A stretch of DNA of 64,000 nt from Chitinophagaceae bacterium DXS (GTDB lineage: Bacteria > Bacteroidota > Bacteroidia > Chitinophagales > Chitinophagaceae): the NCBI GenBank assembly GCA_030345135.1, contig CP128386.1, positions 5,484,209 to 5,548,208 of the forward strand. The letters are read 5' to 3'. Under the pieces are notes generated by a model. That model saw only the letters and a list, made by a program, of their open reading frames with translations. It was not told where the DNA came from and did not search any database. Positions 34,825 to 44,440 of the stretch are shown here, piece after piece (positions within the stretch are counted from its first letter, which is position 1; every line of letters starts with the position of its first letter). Position numbers and translations under genes: made by a program.

Positions 34825-37076
34825 GTTACTATTCCTTCATAATACGGATTGTCATCCTGTTGCTCCTGCCGCTTAGCCTAGGTGCGCAGCAGCAAGCCAA
34901 CCCGGAATATATCAGCCGTTTACTGGAGACTGCAAAAGCGGACACGGCTACCGTCAGCGAACTGCAACGTGCCGGTGAATTTTTCCTATATAAACCGGGG
35001 GCCAATCCTGATGACATGGGCATGGTGCACCGCTTTGCCTCGAAGATCGAATCCATAAGCGCCGGCATACATTACCTCAAAGGACAAGCAATGGGCAAAT
35101 TGCTGCATGCACAGGCGTACCGGGAAGCGGGTTCAAAACAAGGGCGGCAATTATGTGAAGAAGCGGTAGCTATGCTTCGGAACAGTAATCTTCGCCAGCT
35201 TTATGCCCAGGCGATTATTGAACTTGGCGGAACTTACGCCAATACCCAGCAAGACCTGCCGGTCAAAATAGACTACTATCGCCAGGGAGCAGAAATGCTC
35301 GGCCAGATGGGTGACAAGCTTTCAGAAGCAAAACTAAAAGAGTTTATCGCCGAGCTGCTGCAGTTAAATGGCAGCAACCGGGAATCAATCGCGATGCTGA
35401 ATGAAACACTTGCTATTTACCAGTCAGCGGGGTACCCGAGACTCCATGGTCTCTATTCCGTAATGGCAGAAAGCTACCACCGACTGGACGATTTTGTTGA
35501 ATCGTTGCGTTATAACCTGATGGCCGTTGATGTCGGAGAAAAACTGGAGGACACAGGCGAACTGATGACAACGGTGTATAATCGTGTTGGGTTGAACTAT
35601 TATAGCATTCAATATTTCGACCAGGCGCTGGACTATTTTAATAAAGCGCTTGCCGGCGCACACTACAACAGAGATACACCTGTTATCCAGAATATGCTGG
35701 TTAATATCGCCGATGCACTTCGTGGTAAAGGACAACACAGGCGAAGCCTGGACACACTCGCTATGGCTGCAACCTATGGCCCGACAACAGAGGATGATGA
35801 CAAAATACACGTGTACCAGACCTATCTGAAAAACTACCTGGCATTGAAGGGGTACGCCAACGCTGATAAGTATAGCAAGAAGCTCTTGCAGATTTACCAG
35901 CATGATAAACTGTCCGGCACCATGAACCAGGTTGTACGTATGTCGGCAGTCGCCTACTTACAGGCGCGTGAACGTTTTGAAGAAACAATTCCACTTCTGG
36001 CTGCCTTTGATCGTGACAAAGACAGTGCATTCCTGCCGCTCGCCCGTAAAGTCGAAGCCGCCTATCTTTTTTTTAGAACAGACTCTGCGCTCGGTCATTT
36101 GTCTGCTGCTATTACGCGGCACGAACAATACAAAATGCTATCTGATTCTTTGACAAACATCAACCAGGCCCGGCAACTTGGTGTGTTGCAATTACAGTTT
36201 GAAACACAGCAAAAAGATAAGAATATCGAGATACTGACACAAAAAAGTAAGCTGCAGGACGCATCTCTTCAAAAAGAAAAAATGTTTCGCAATGTTTTTG
36301 TCGTAGGTGTATGTATGCTGGCCGTAGTGTCATCTCTCCTCTATAACCGCTACCGGTATAAGACACGTTCCAATCAAAAACTGGAGAGTAAACAGAAGAA
36401 AATTAACCAGCAGAATGAGGTACTTAAAAAACTGGTCGACGAAAAAGAATGGCTATTAAAGGAGGTGCATCATCGCGTTAAAAACAATTTACAGATCGTG
36501 ATCAGTTTACTCAATACCCAGTCCGAATATCTCAACAACGCCGATGCAATCGCCGCGATACGCAACAGTCAGCACAGGATGCATGCGATGTCGCTTATCC
36601 ACCAGCGACTCTACCAGGTGGAAAATCTGGGTAAAATTGATATGGAATGGTATGTACGGGAGTTGATTACATACATGAAAGAATCCTTTGAATATACCGA
36701 TAAGATCCGTTTCGTGGTAGACGTAAAGCAGGTATGCCTGGATTCAGCACAGGCGGTGCCTGTTGGGCTCATCATCAATGAGGCGGTAACCAATGCAATC
36801 AAATATGCATTCCCGAACGGGCGACCGGGAACCATAACCCTTGCGTTGAAACATGCTGCTGAGGGAGGTTGTTTGTTGCAAATCTCAGATGATGGCGTGG
36901 GATTGCCGCAGGACTACGATGTCGAACAAGGCGATTCCCTGGGCATGAGCCTGATGCATGGACTGGCTGACCAACTGGATGGAACACTGCAACTAACAAC
37001 CGGAGAAAACGGCGTTCGGATTACGCTGGCTTTTAAATGTCGCTTTTTACAAACAAACACCCTTCAAATTGCGTAA
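34821..37076 (+). CDS. TPR-containing sensor histidine kinase (HisKA_2 type)
   Basis: 751 aa. Signal peptide (about 1-22), then periplasmic TPR-like helices (about 40-440, e.g. YNRVGLNYYSIQYFDQALDYF), one membrane segment (about 490-510, VFVVGVCMLAVVSSLLY) and a coiled coil. The HisKA_2 dimerisation region has the phospho-acceptor His near 550 in EVHHRVKNNLQIVISLL, and the ATPase domain (about 640-745) has NEAVTNAIKYAF and DDGVGL. Kinases of this class usually phosphorylate an adjacent regulator; here the next gene, 3 nt downstream, is a receiver-AAA+ protein. Its place inside the operon suggests a feedback circuit. Confidence 0.92.
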   Translation: MSYYSFIIRIVILLLLPLSLGAQQQANPEYISRLLETAKADTATVSELQRAGEFFLYKPGANPDDMGMVHRFASKIESISAGIHYLKGQAMGKLLHAQAYREAGSKQGRQLCEEAVAMLRNSNLRQLYAQAIIELGGTYANTQQDLPVKIDYYRQGAEMLGQMGDKLSEAKLKEFIAELLQLNGSNRESIAMLNETLAIYQSAGYPRLHGLYSVMAESYHRLDDFVESLRYNLMAVDVGEKLEDTGELMTTVYNRVGLNYYSIQYFDQALDYFNKALAGAHYNRDTPVIQNMLVNIADALRGKGQHRRSLDTLAMAATYGPTTEDDDKIHVYQTYLKNYLALKGYANADKYSKKLLQIYQHDKLSGTMNQVVRMSAVAYLQARERFEETIPLLAAFDRDKDSAFLPLARKVEAAYLFFRTDSALGHLSAAITRHEQYKMLSDSLTNINQARQLGVLQLQFETQQKDKNIEILTQKSKLQDASLQKEKMFRNVFVVGVCMLAVVSSLLYNRYRYKTRSNQKLESKQKKINQQNEVLKKLVDEKEWLLKEVHHRVKNNLQIVISLLNTQSEYLNNADAIAAIRNSQHRMHAMSLIHQRLYQVENLGKIDMEWYVRELITYMKESFEYTDKIRFVVDVKQVCLDSAQAVPVGLIINEAVTNAIKYAFPNGRPGTITLALKHAAEGGCLLQISDDGVGLPQDYDVEQGDSLGMSLMHGLADQLDGTLQLTTGENGVRITLAFKCRFLQTNTLQIA

Positions 37077-37079
37077 TAG

Positions 37080-38438
37080 ATGTCTTTAGGAAAAATACTA
37101 ATTGTCGAAGATGAATTTATCGTTGCCAACGATTTACGCATTATGCTTATGAGGGCGGGCTATACAGTTTGCGGCATAGCCTCCTCCGTGGAAGGTGCGC
37201 GCAAGCTGATCGATGCAAAAAAACCGGACTGGGTGCTGCTGGATATTACATTGAAGACCGCACTGTCAGGTATTGAACTGGGGAAAGAACTCTCGGAACA
37301 AAAAAAGCCTTTTTTATACATTTCTGCTAATACCAGCCAGGCTACACTTGAGGAAGCGAAGACGACCCAACCGTATGGCTTTCTTGTAAAGCCGTTCAGG
37401 GAAAAAGACCTGCTGGTGATGCTTGATATTGCCCGCTACAGGTACGGTATCGAAACAGGCAGCATACTTACACGTAATGCTACGGACAGCAGGAATATCG
37501 ACTTTTCTGAAATTATCGGACGCGGACCAGCGGTAATGAAGGCACTGAGCAAGGTAAAAACTGTGGCGCCGACAAATACGTCGGTACTGCTGCTCGGAGA
37601 AAGCGGCACCGGCAAAGAACGGTTCGCCCAGGCGATTCACCGGAATTCGAACCGACAGAACAATGTCCTTGTTATCGTTAACTGCGCCGCGTTACCGGTG
37701 TCGCTGTTGGAGTCAGAACTCTTCGGTCACGAAAAAGGCGCATTTACTGGTGCCAATACACGGCGTACAGGCAAGTTTCAACTCGCTGACGGTGGGACCA
37801 TCTTTCTCGACGAAATTGGGGAGTTACCATTGGAAGCACAGGTAAAACTACTTCGTGTGCTACAGGAAAAAGAAGTACAGCGACTTGGAGGCAACACTAC
37901 AGAAAAAGTGGACGTGCGTATTGTAGCAGCCACCAACAGAAACCTTGAAAAAGAAGTGGCTGATGGCAGATTCCGATTAGACCTCTACTATCGCCTGAAT
38001 GTTTTCCCCATCGAACTGCCGCCTTTACGTGAACGCAAAGAAGACATCGAACCACTGGTACAGCATTTCCTGGCAAAGTTTTCCAAAGCCGCAGGCAGGC
38101 CTCAGCCACGCGTTAATTCCGAAGTCATGGACGCGCTGATCGAATACCAGTGGCCGGGTAATATACGTGAGCTCGAACATATGGTTGAACGCCTTGTGCT
38201 ATTGGCAGAAGAAGATGAAGTGAAGCATGTTGAGTTACCTGTTCACCTGGATAATAAGATGCCCACTTCCATGCTCGAGACAATGGAAGAAATGGAGCGA
38301 AACCATATCATGCGCGCACTCACACTTGCTAAAGGAAAGGTAGCCGGCAAAGGTGGCGCGGCAGAACTATTAGACATGCCTGTCCAAACGGTCTATTCTA
38401 AAATGAAACGGCTCGGCATCACCGCAGCCTATAAATAA
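37080..38438 (+). CDS. NtrC-type response regulator (receiver, sigma-54 AAA+, Fis HTH)
   Basis: 452 aa. Receiver domain (about 4-120) with phospho-Asp near residue 55 in WVLLDITLK and Lys in [10 protein letters not shown]. The AAA+ sigma-54 domain (about 148-380) has Walker A GESGTGKE (about 173), a perfect GAFTGA loop (about 220) and Walker [12 protein letters not shown] Fis-type HTH (about 405-450) ends in [14 protein letters not shown]. Partner of the TPR kinase just upstream (3-nt gap). The AAA+ part is closely related to that of the GAF activator at 26589, suggesting common ancestry of the two regulators. Target promoters unknown. Confidence 0.93.
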   Translation: MSLGKILIVEDEFIVANDLRIMLMRAGYTVCGIASSVEGARKLIDAKKPDWVLLDITLKTALSGIELGKELSEQKKPFLYISANTSQATLEEAKTTQPYGFLVKPFREKDLLVMLDIARYRYGIETGSILTRNATDSRNIDFSEIIGRGPAVMKALSKVKTVAPTNTSVLLLGESGTGKERFAQAIHRNSNRQNNVLVIVNCAALPVSLLESELFGHEKGAFTGANTRRTGKFQLADGGTIFLDEIGELPLEAQVKLLRVLQEKEVQRLGGNTTEKVDVRIVAATNRNLEKEVADGRFRLDLYYRLNVFPIELPPLRERKEDIEPLVQHFLAKFSKAAGRPQPRVNSEVMDALIEYQWPGNIRELEHMVERLVLLAEEDEVKHVELPVHLDNKMPTSMLETMEEMERNHIMRALTLAKGKVAGKGGAAELLDMPVQTVYSKMKRLGITAAYK

Positions 38439-38467
38439 TTACCGTCGATTAATTGTGAAAAAATATC

Positions 38468-39100
38468 ATGGAAAAAGAAACATCCCGCATAGAAGCTTTC
38501 AGCGACGCAGTATTTGCAATTGCGATCACTCTGCTGGTGCTGGAACTACATGTTCCACCCATAGAGGCTGCAAGCCATCAACCCGGCGGGCTGACAGCAG
38601 CGTTGACAACACTCTGGCCCTCCTATCTTGCCTTCGGCCTGTCTTTTTTCAGCATTTATATTATGTGGGTGAACCATCACAAATTGTTTAAGCAGATCTA
38701 CAAACGCAGTTCGCCGCTGATGTTTGCAAATGGCCTTATTTTGTTCTTAGCTACCTGCATATCCTTCCCAACTGCATTGTTGGCGGAATATATCAACACA
38801 TCCTATATCAACACGGCTGTTGCGTTATATACAGCCTTATTTGTTTGTATCAACCTTTCTTTTAACCTGCTGTGGTGGCTTGCGTCCAAAGACAGCAGTT
38901 TACTACGTCCGGGTCTTACCAGCCAACATATCAGGGCCATCAAAAGAAACTATCTCTATGGTATACCCATTCATGTGCTGGCCTGCCTGTTGTCATTTTT
39001 TTATCCTGTCATTGCATTACTGGTATGCGCCTGTCTTTGGACTTATTGGGCATTTACTTCCGGAAAACTTGACATGGTAAAAGAAGAAAGTACATCATAA
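38468..39100 (+). CDS. TMEM175-family (DUF1211) potassium-channel-like membrane protein
   Basis: 210 aa, six predicted membrane helices. The first contains the family signature RIEAFSDAVFAIAITLLVLEL (FSDxxFAIxxTLLxLE). Bacterial TMEM175 proteins form tetrameric potassium-conducting channels. Charged C-terminus. 29 nt downstream of the response regulator, same direction. In a quinone/electrophile setting, potassium flux could act in a protective response, but this is speculation. Confidence 0.88.
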   Translation: MEKETSRIEAFSDAVFAIAITLLVLELHVPPIEAASHQPGGLTAALTTLWPSYLAFGLSFFSIYIMWVNHHKLFKQIYKRSSPLMFANGLILFLATCISFPTALLAEYINTSYINTAVALYTALFVCINLSFNLLWWLASKDSSLLRPGLTSQHIRAIKRNYLYGIPIHVLACLLSFFYPVIALLVCACLWTYWAFTSGKLDMVKEESTS

Positions 39101-39146
39101 ACGCATTTTTTACTCCTCATTTTTAATCCAAATAAAAAACACAGTT

Positions 39147-39968
39147 ATGAGCAGGATCACAGTAAAAGACGGAACAGAAATTTATTACAAAGATTGGGGT
39201 ACCGGACAACCACTCGTATTCCACCATGGATGGCCGCTGTCAAGCGACGATTGGGACGCACAGATGATTTTCTTTTTACACCAGGGATACCGTGTTATTG
39301 CGCTTGACCGCAGGGGACATGGCAGATCAAGCCAAACGGCTGTTGGCCACGACATGGATACCTACGCATCCGACGTTGCAGCACTCACAGAAGCGCTCGA
39401 TCTAAAGAATGCCGTGCATATCGGACATTCGACTGGTGGTGGTGAAGTTATTCGCTATGCTGCCAAATATGGCAAAGGCCGTGTTGCAAAAGCAGTACTG
39501 GTAAGCGCGGTAACGCCTATTATGGTTCAAAATGAAAACAACCCTGACGGTGTTCCGCTGTCTGTGTTCGATGATATACGCAATAGCACAGCTACAAACA
39601 GGCAGCAATTCTTCCAGGATTTTACTATCCCATTCTATGGCTATAACCGCGAAGGTGCGAACGTGTCTCAGGGTGTTCGCGACAACTGGTGGCGCCAGGG
39701 CATGATGGGAGCTATAACAGCGCACTATGATTGTATCAAGGCTTTTTCAGAAACAGATTTTACAGAAGACTTAAAGAGCGTAGACATCCCGGTGCTTGTG
39801 TTGCATGGCGAAGATGACCAGATCGTTCCGTTTGCTGCCTCAGGCGCTAAGGCGGTTAAGCTGTTAAAAAACGGGAAGCTGATTTCTTACCCGGGATTCC
39901 CACACGGAATGCCGACAACAGAGGCTGCAACGATCAACCGTGACCTGCTGGCATTTATTAAAGCATAA
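39147..39968 (+). CDS. Alpha/beta hydrolase, non-haem chloroperoxidase/esterase type
   Basis: 273 aa. Oxyanion motif HHGWPLSSDDW, nucleophile elbow GHSTGGGE (Ser near residue 95), acid in LHGEDDQIVPF and terminal His in FPHGMPTTE: the full catalytic triad of bacterial cofactor-free haloperoxidases, which act mainly as esterases or perhydrolases. Cytoplasmic, no signal peptide. Followed by a strong GC-rich hairpin before the pirin gene. Confidence 0.92.
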   Translation: MSRITVKDGTEIYYKDWGTGQPLVFHHGWPLSSDDWDAQMIFFLHQGYRVIALDRRGHGRSSQTAVGHDMDTYASDVAALTEALDLKNAVHIGHSTGGGEVIRYAAKYGKGRVAKAVLVSAVTPIMVQNENNPDGVPLSVFDDIRNSTATNRQQFFQDFTIPFYGYNREGANVSQGVRDNWWRQGMMGAITAHYDCIKAFSETDFTEDLKSVDIPVLVLHGEDDQIVPFAASGAKAVKLLKNGKLISYPGFPHGMPTTEAATINRDLLAFIKA

Positions 39969-39982
39969 CCATGCTGCGATCG

Positions 39983-40009
39983 GGCCGCCGGTAGTTGATA
40001 CCGGCGGCC
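39983..40009 (+). terminator. GC-rich hairpin between the hydrolase and pirin genes
   Basis: GGCCGCCGGTA, loop GTTGA, TACCGGCGGCC: a perfect 11-bp stem, 12 nt after the hydrolase stop. What follows (TGTATTCTGTT) is not a clean U-tract, so it may slow, process or partly terminate the transcript. It divides the 17.7-kb gene run in two, and the 127-nt gap here is the largest in the run. Confidence 0.5.
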
Positions 40010-40095
40010 TGTATTCTGTTCGTTATGCTGCACAGCAACTTTCCAGACAGCACATCACTTATCATTACCCATCCGGGTATTAAAACATATACACG

Positions 40096-40824
40096 ATGGC
40101 ACAATACATTTATCATAAGGCAGACACTCGTGGACATGATCACCACGAATGGCTGGATAGCAAAAAGACATTCAGCTTTGGCGATTATTACAATCCTGAA
40201 CGCATGGGTTTTGGCGCATTGCGGGTACTAAACGATGATACGCTGCCCGGGAGAAAAGGTTTCGGGTCGCACCCACATGATAACATGGAAATTATCAGCA
40301 TACCGCTTAAAGGCAGCCTGGTACATGAAGACTCTGTAGGTAACAAAGCTATTGCCGCTACGGGTTCAGTGCAGGTAATGCACGCCGGCAGCGGGCTGTT
40401 TCACAGCGAGTATAATAACAGCGTGGAAGAAGAGGCTGAATTCCTGCAGATATGGATATACCCCGAAGACCTCAACACATCGCCGCGTTATACTTTAGGT
40501 GTGTTGCCATTGATAACAGACGTAGATGTGCTGCATACGTTTATCGGGCCCGGCAGCCTCGATGGACTAACCGTTCGAAAAGACACCTGGTTTAGCTATG
40601 GCGTATTTAGCAGTGGCCACACCTTTAATTACGTAATCCGTAAAGCAGCCAATGGCATTGATGTATTTGTCATTAGTGGCAGTTTTTTCGTGGACGGAAA
40701 ATTACTCTCACAAAGAGACGGTATGGGCATCCGGAACGCAACAGCGATCGACATTGAAACGCTCGGTGCTGAGGCACGGTTACTCGTAATAGAAATCCCC
40801 ATGGACATACATGATCAAAACTGA
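40096..40824 (+). CDS. Pirin family protein (putative quercetin-2,3-dioxygenase)
   Basis: 242 aa. Bicupin pirin fold: HEWLDSKKTFSFGDYYNPERMGFGALRVLNDD and the metal motif GFGSHPHDNMEIISIPLKGSLVHEDS (HxH..E), then VMHAGSGLFHSEYN. Relatives such as YhhW oxidise the flavonol quercetin, and pirins often accompany aromatic/quinone stress genes. Starts 127 nt after the preceding gene, with a hairpin between; 6 nt before the next. Confidence 0.92.
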   Translation: MAQYIYHKADTRGHDHHEWLDSKKTFSFGDYYNPERMGFGALRVLNDDTLPGRKGFGSHPHDNMEIISIPLKGSLVHEDSVGNKAIAATGSVQVMHAGSGLFHSEYNNSVEEEAEFLQIWIYPEDLNTSPRYTLGVLPLITDVDVLHTFIGPGSLDGLTVRKDTWFSYGVFSSGHTFNYVIRKAANGIDVFVISGSFFVDGKLLSQRDGMGIRNATAIDIETLGAEARLLVIEIPMDIHDQN

Positions 40825-40830
40825 AAACTA

Positions 40831-41151
40831 ATGAAACAAGCAACACAACTGCAATTATTGGCAGTAGGATACGATACGGCCATGATGGAGGTTATTGAAA
40901 GATTGCTCAACAGCCATGCAGACTGGAAAGGCACTGTTGCGCATAGCAAACAGGAAGGCATAGAAAAAATGAAAAAGAATCGCTATGATGCTGTATTGCT
41001 TTGTGCAGGTGTTACCGCAGCAGATGAAACAGCGTTTCGTGCAACCGTAGAGGAAGAGGGACTGACCACTAAAATCATCAGGCATTACGGAGGCGGCAGC
41101 GGCCTTTTGGAAAATGAATTACGCGCTGCATTCAATCAAAGCGGACTTTAA
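40831..41151 (+). CDS. Receiver-like small protein, no phosphorylation site seen
   Basis: 106 aa. Alternating beta/alpha pattern like a CheY fold: LQLLAVGYDTAMMEVIERLL, GIEKMKKNRYDAVLLCAGVTAADE, TTKIIRHYGGGSGLLENELRAAF. The acidic pocket and phospho-Asp normally in these places are missing (VGYD at strand 1; LLCAG where LLDxxM would be). I do not know a named family. It is tightly packed between pirin (6 nt) and the dioxygenase (12 nt), so it is likely translated with them. Confidence 0.7.
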   Translation: MKQATQLQLLAVGYDTAMMEVIERLLNSHADWKGTVAHSKQEGIEKMKKNRYDAVLLCAGVTAADETAFRATVEEEGLTTKIIRHYGGGSGLLENELRAAFNQSGL

Positions 41152-41163
41152 AAAAACTGAACA

Positions 41164-42099
41164 ATGAACGATCAAATATTGGGGCTGCACCATATTACAG
41201 CTATTGCGGCAAACGCACAACGAAACCACGACTTTTATACAAACATCCTTGGCCTTAGGATGGTAAAGAAGACCGTTAATTTTGATGACCCGGGTACCTA
41301 TCATTTTTATTATGGCAATGAAAATGGTACACCAGGTACAATACTTACTTTTTTTCCCTGGAAAGGCATCGGGCAAGGCCACAACGGTACAGGTATGGCC
41401 ACTGATATTGCTTATGCAGTACCTGCAGGAAGTTTTGATGCGTGGAAAGAAAGGTTTACACGTTTTAATGTGCCATTCTCAGAAGCAACAGAACGCTTTG
41501 GCGAACACTACCTTTCTTTCACAGATCCTGACGGACTAAGCATTAGCCTGGTAGCACCACAAAAAGAAGATGCAAGAGCGCCATGGCAGACAGCAGAAGT
41601 AAAAGCAGACATGGCCACAAAAGGTTTCCATAGCACCACTTTATCTCTACGAAAAATAGATGCAACAGCCAGTGTACTGACAGACATATTCGGCTATCAT
41701 TTGCTGGCACAGGAAGGCAACCGCTATCGCTTTACAACCGATGCTGTAGAAACAGCTGGCATCATAGACCTGTTGGAATTGCCTGACGGAAAATCCGGGT
41801 ATAATGCAGCAGGCACTAACCATCATGTGGCATTCAGGGTAGCTAATGAAACAATACAGATGAATTTTCATGAAAAAGTATTGAGCAAAGGTTTGCAGAT
41901 AACACCCAAGATCGATCGTGATTATTTTTTCTCTTTGTATTTCCGAGAGCCGGGTGGTGTACTGTTTGAAATAGCTACCGACAATCCTGGTTTTACTGTT
42001 GACGAACCTTTGGCAGAGCTGGGCAATAACCTGAAGCTTCCGAAACAATATGAACCAATGAGAGCTGAGATTGAAAAAGCATTGCCTGTTTTAAAATAA
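41164..42099 (+). CDS. Ring-cleaving dioxygenase, VOC superfamily (MhqO-like)
   Basis: 311 aa, two VOC modules. Module 1 opens with LGLHHITAIAANAQRNHDFY, LGLRMVKKTVNFDDPGTYHFYYG; module 2 contains KGFHSTTLSL and NHHVAFRV; the last metal ligand is in GGVLFEIATDNPGF. This matches the YkcA/MhqO group of glyoxalase-like proteins that cleave hydroquinone- or catechol-type rings and give resistance to quinones. Ligand His/His/Glu positions look conserved. Probably detoxifies ring compounds together with the nearby MhqD-like esterase. Confidence 0.9.
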   Translation: MNDQILGLHHITAIAANAQRNHDFYTNILGLRMVKKTVNFDDPGTYHFYYGNENGTPGTILTFFPWKGIGQGHNGTGMATDIAYAVPAGSFDAWKERFTRFNVPFSEATERFGEHYLSFTDPDGLSISLVAPQKEDARAPWQTAEVKADMATKGFHSTTLSLRKIDATASVLTDIFGYHLLAQEGNRYRFTTDAVETAGIIDLLELPDGKSGYNAAGTNHHVAFRVANETIQMNFHEKVLSKGLQITPKIDRDYFFSLYFREPGGVLFEIATDNPGFTVDEPLAELGNNLKLPKQYEPMRAEIEKALPVLK

Positions 42100-42125
42100 T
42101 TAATTAACCGCAGTATCGTCATATC

Positions 42126-43394
42126 ATGATAGAAGCACCATCTGCTTTTGCGCCGTTAAAAGAGCGTTTATTCCGGACACTTTGGATCGCTGCATTTGTC
42201 TCCAACGTTGGCACCTGGATGCAAAATGTTGGTGTGAGCTGGCTGGCCGCCTCGTTGTCGGTTTCGCCCGTTATGATATCGCTGATACAAACGGCGGCAT
42301 CATTGCCGGCCCTATTGTTCAGCTACCCTGCAGGTGTTATCTCCGATCACGCAGACAGGCGGCGGTTGCTAATCGGCTTGCAGGTTTTCCTCTTTATCGT
42401 AGTGCTGCTATTATTTATTTTTTCGCAGCAGCAATGGTTAACGATGCGTTCTTTATTGGTGTTTACGTTTCTTGTCGGTGCAGGTATTGCATTCACAACA
42501 CCCGTGTGGCAGGCCATTACACCGGAAGTAGTCAGCAAACCTTTAATGAAAGAAGCCATTGCGCTCAATGGTGTCAACTTTAACCTGGCACGCGCTATCG
42601 GCCCGGCACTCGGAGGTCTCATGCTGGTAGCGTTAGGCATCAAGAGCATTTTTCTTTTCAATGCAGTTTCTTTTCTTGCATTGATTGCAGGCTTATATAG
42701 CTGGAGTAACACACCGGCAACTTTTAAAAAGAATTCTTTTGGTAAAACGGCGATGGAGGGACTACTTGCTGTACGCCGCTCCACTCCTTTTTTACACCTT
42801 TTGCTACGTACCGTTTCCTTTACCGCTTTTGTAAGCATACTCTTTGCGTTTTTACCTCAGCTATCCAAATACCAATGGCACCAGGACAGCAGCCAATACA
42901 CGCTGCTTTGGGTAAGCCTTGGCATAGGTTCTTTGATCGGCAGTTACCTGTATGGTTTTTGGAACAGAACTGCGGGCGCCGCAACAATCATCTTCGTCAG
43001 CTGCCTCGTAATAGCCAGTTGCCTGCTCTTACTTACATGGGCGAAGGACAGTTATAGCATTAACCTCATTCTCCTCATCATGGGTATTGCATGGATCAAT
43101 GCAACATCAACTTTAAATGTGTTGGCGCAACAACTATCGCCTGCGGCCTTTAAAGGCCGGTTTCTCGCGGTTAACGTAACCGTTTTTCAGACATCCATCG
43201 CACTCTCCAGCATTGGCTGGGGCGCACTTGCCAGCATGCTGTCTGTAATGATGGTAGTACGGATTGCAGCAATCGGTATGGCGCTGGTGGCAATACTCCT
43301 GCTGTTTATTCCGATGGAAGATGAAGCAGTAGAGATAGCAGGCACGGTTGCCTGCAGTGACCCGTTGCTGCAATACCAACGCAACAAACGTTAG
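42126..43394 (+). CDS. MFS transporter, EntS-like (MFS_3)
   Basis: 422 aa, about 11-12 membrane helices. The N-terminus FRTLWIAAFVSNVGTWMQNVGVSWL and the loop-2 motif YPAGVISDHADRRRLLIG identify the MFS_3 group (enterobactin exporter-like); ARAIGPALGGLML is the motif of helix 5. Drug/metabolite exporters of this group are proton-driven. In this operon it probably expels the toxic aromatic or a breakdown product. 26 nt after the dioxygenase, 17 nt before the esterase. Confidence 0.9.
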   Translation: MIEAPSAFAPLKERLFRTLWIAAFVSNVGTWMQNVGVSWLAASLSVSPVMISLIQTAASLPALLFSYPAGVISDHADRRRLLIGLQVFLFIVVLLLFIFSQQQWLTMRSLLVFTFLVGAGIAFTTPVWQAITPEVVSKPLMKEAIALNGVNFNLARAIGPALGGLMLVALGIKSIFLFNAVSFLALIAGLYSWSNTPATFKKNSFGKTAMEGLLAVRRSTPFLHLLLRTVSFTAFVSILFAFLPQLSKYQWHQDSSQYTLLWVSLGIGSLIGSYLYGFWNRTAGAATIIFVSCLVIASCLLLLTWAKDSYSINLILLIMGIAWINATSTLNVLAQQLSPAAFKGRFLAVNVTVFQTSIALSSIGWGALASMLSVMMVVRIAAIGMALVAILLLFIPMEDEAVEIAGTVACSDPLLQYQRNKR

Positions 43395-43411
43395 CCTGTT
43401 TAAAAAAAATT

Positions 43412-44038
43412 ATGCATAAAGAAAACATTATTACTGTGGGTAAGCCGATCAATGAAGCATCTAAAGCGCTCATTATGATACATGGCAGAGGTGCGTCTGC
43501 TAATGATATACTATCACTGGCAGCATACTTACCTGTTAGCGAGTATGCATTACTTGCACCACAGGCTACCAACTTTACCTGGTACCCTCTATCATTCCTG
43601 GCCCCGCCTGTGGAGAACGAGCCCTGGCTTTCTTCGGCACTTGGCTTATTAAAAAAGACTATAGACTGCATACAGGAATATGGTATCGATAAGAGGAATA
43701 TATTTTTTCTCGGTTTCTCACAAGGCGCTTGCCTCATGCTTGAATTCGTCGCGAGAAATGCAGCACGCTATGGAGGTGCAGTGGCTTTCACCGGCGGCCT
43801 CATCGGCGACAAAATATACCAGGATAACTATACAGGCACCTTTGAAGGCATGCCTGTTTTCATTGGCAGTTCTAATCCTGACATGCATGTCCCGGCAGAA
43901 CGGGTACACGCATCATCTGCTATGCTACGTGCAATGGGCGCCAATGTAACCGAAAAAATCTATGATAATATGGGGCACACGATCATAGAAGATGAGATCA
44001 AACAGGCAACGGACCTTGTATTTAATCCGGCACACTAA
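43412..44038 (+). CDS. Phospholipase/carboxylesterase-type alpha/beta hydrolase (MhqD-like)
   Basis: 208 aa. IMIHGRGASANDILSLA (oxyanion region), nucleophile elbow GFSQGA (Ser near 108), acid Asp in SSNPDMHVP and His in DNMGHTIIEDE form a complete triad. Related to YodD/MhqD hydrolases of the hydroquinone-stress regulon and to bacterial carboxylesterases. Presence beside an MhqO-like dioxygenase supports the same role here. 17 nt after the MFS gene. Confidence 0.9.
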   Translation: MHKENIITVGKPINEASKALIMIHGRGASANDILSLAAYLPVSEYALLAPQATNFTWYPLSFLAPPVENEPWLSSALGLLKKTIDCIQEYGIDKRNIFFLGFSQGACLMLEFVARNAARYGGAVAFTGGLIGDKIYQDNYTGTFEGMPVFIGSSNPDMHVPAERVHASSAMLRAMGANVTEKIYDNMGHTIIEDEIKQATDLVFNPAH

Positions 44039-44092
44039 AACATGCCCTCATGTTACGAGGTACGTTTCACTAAAACGCATAAAGAACAAAAG

Positions 44093-44431
44093 ATGGAACC
44101 TGTAGTAAACAATAGCAGTGAGCAGCAATTTGAGATAGAAACTGACGGATCAAAAGCGTACCTCACTTACCGGTTTTACAAGCAAAGCATCGCATTCATG
44201 CATACGTTTGTGCCGGAACAATTGAAAGGACAAGGCATAGCTTCCATGCTTGCAACCGCAGCTTTTGCCCATGCAAAAGAAATGAAAAAACAAGTGATGG
44301 TCTATTGTCCGTTCGTAGCGTCTTTTATAAAAAAACACCCGGAGTACGAGGCTCAATTAGATCCTGCATACCATAACAAACGCCAACCTGCTGCCGATGT
44401 CTTTAGCAAAACAAAAAACGCAAATCAATAA
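44093..44431 (+). CDS. Small GNAT-type N-acetyltransferase (Acetyltransf_CG/YidJ-like)
   Basis: 112 aa from the ATG at 44093; an ATG at 44042 would add 17 residues not typical of the family. Core: NNSSEQQFEIETDGSKAYLTYRF, then HTFVPEQLKGQGIASMLATAA, where the QGIAS loop is the acetyl-CoA site, and VMVYCPFVASFIKKHPEY with the conserved Cys-Pro-Phe. This short group probably acetylates a small amine or protein; substrate unknown. 9 nt before the next gene. Confidence 0.85.
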   Translation: MEPVVNNSSEQQFEIETDGSKAYLTYRFYKQSIAFMHTFVPEQLKGQGIASMLATAAFAHAKEMKKQVMVYCPFVASFIKKHPEYEAQLDPAYHNKRQPAADVFSKTKNANQ

Positions 44432-44440
44432 ATAGACATT

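Noticed and set aside
42209-42226. TGGCAC-like -24 element inside the MFS gene
   Set aside because: It lies within coding sequence and has no proper -12 half at the right distance.
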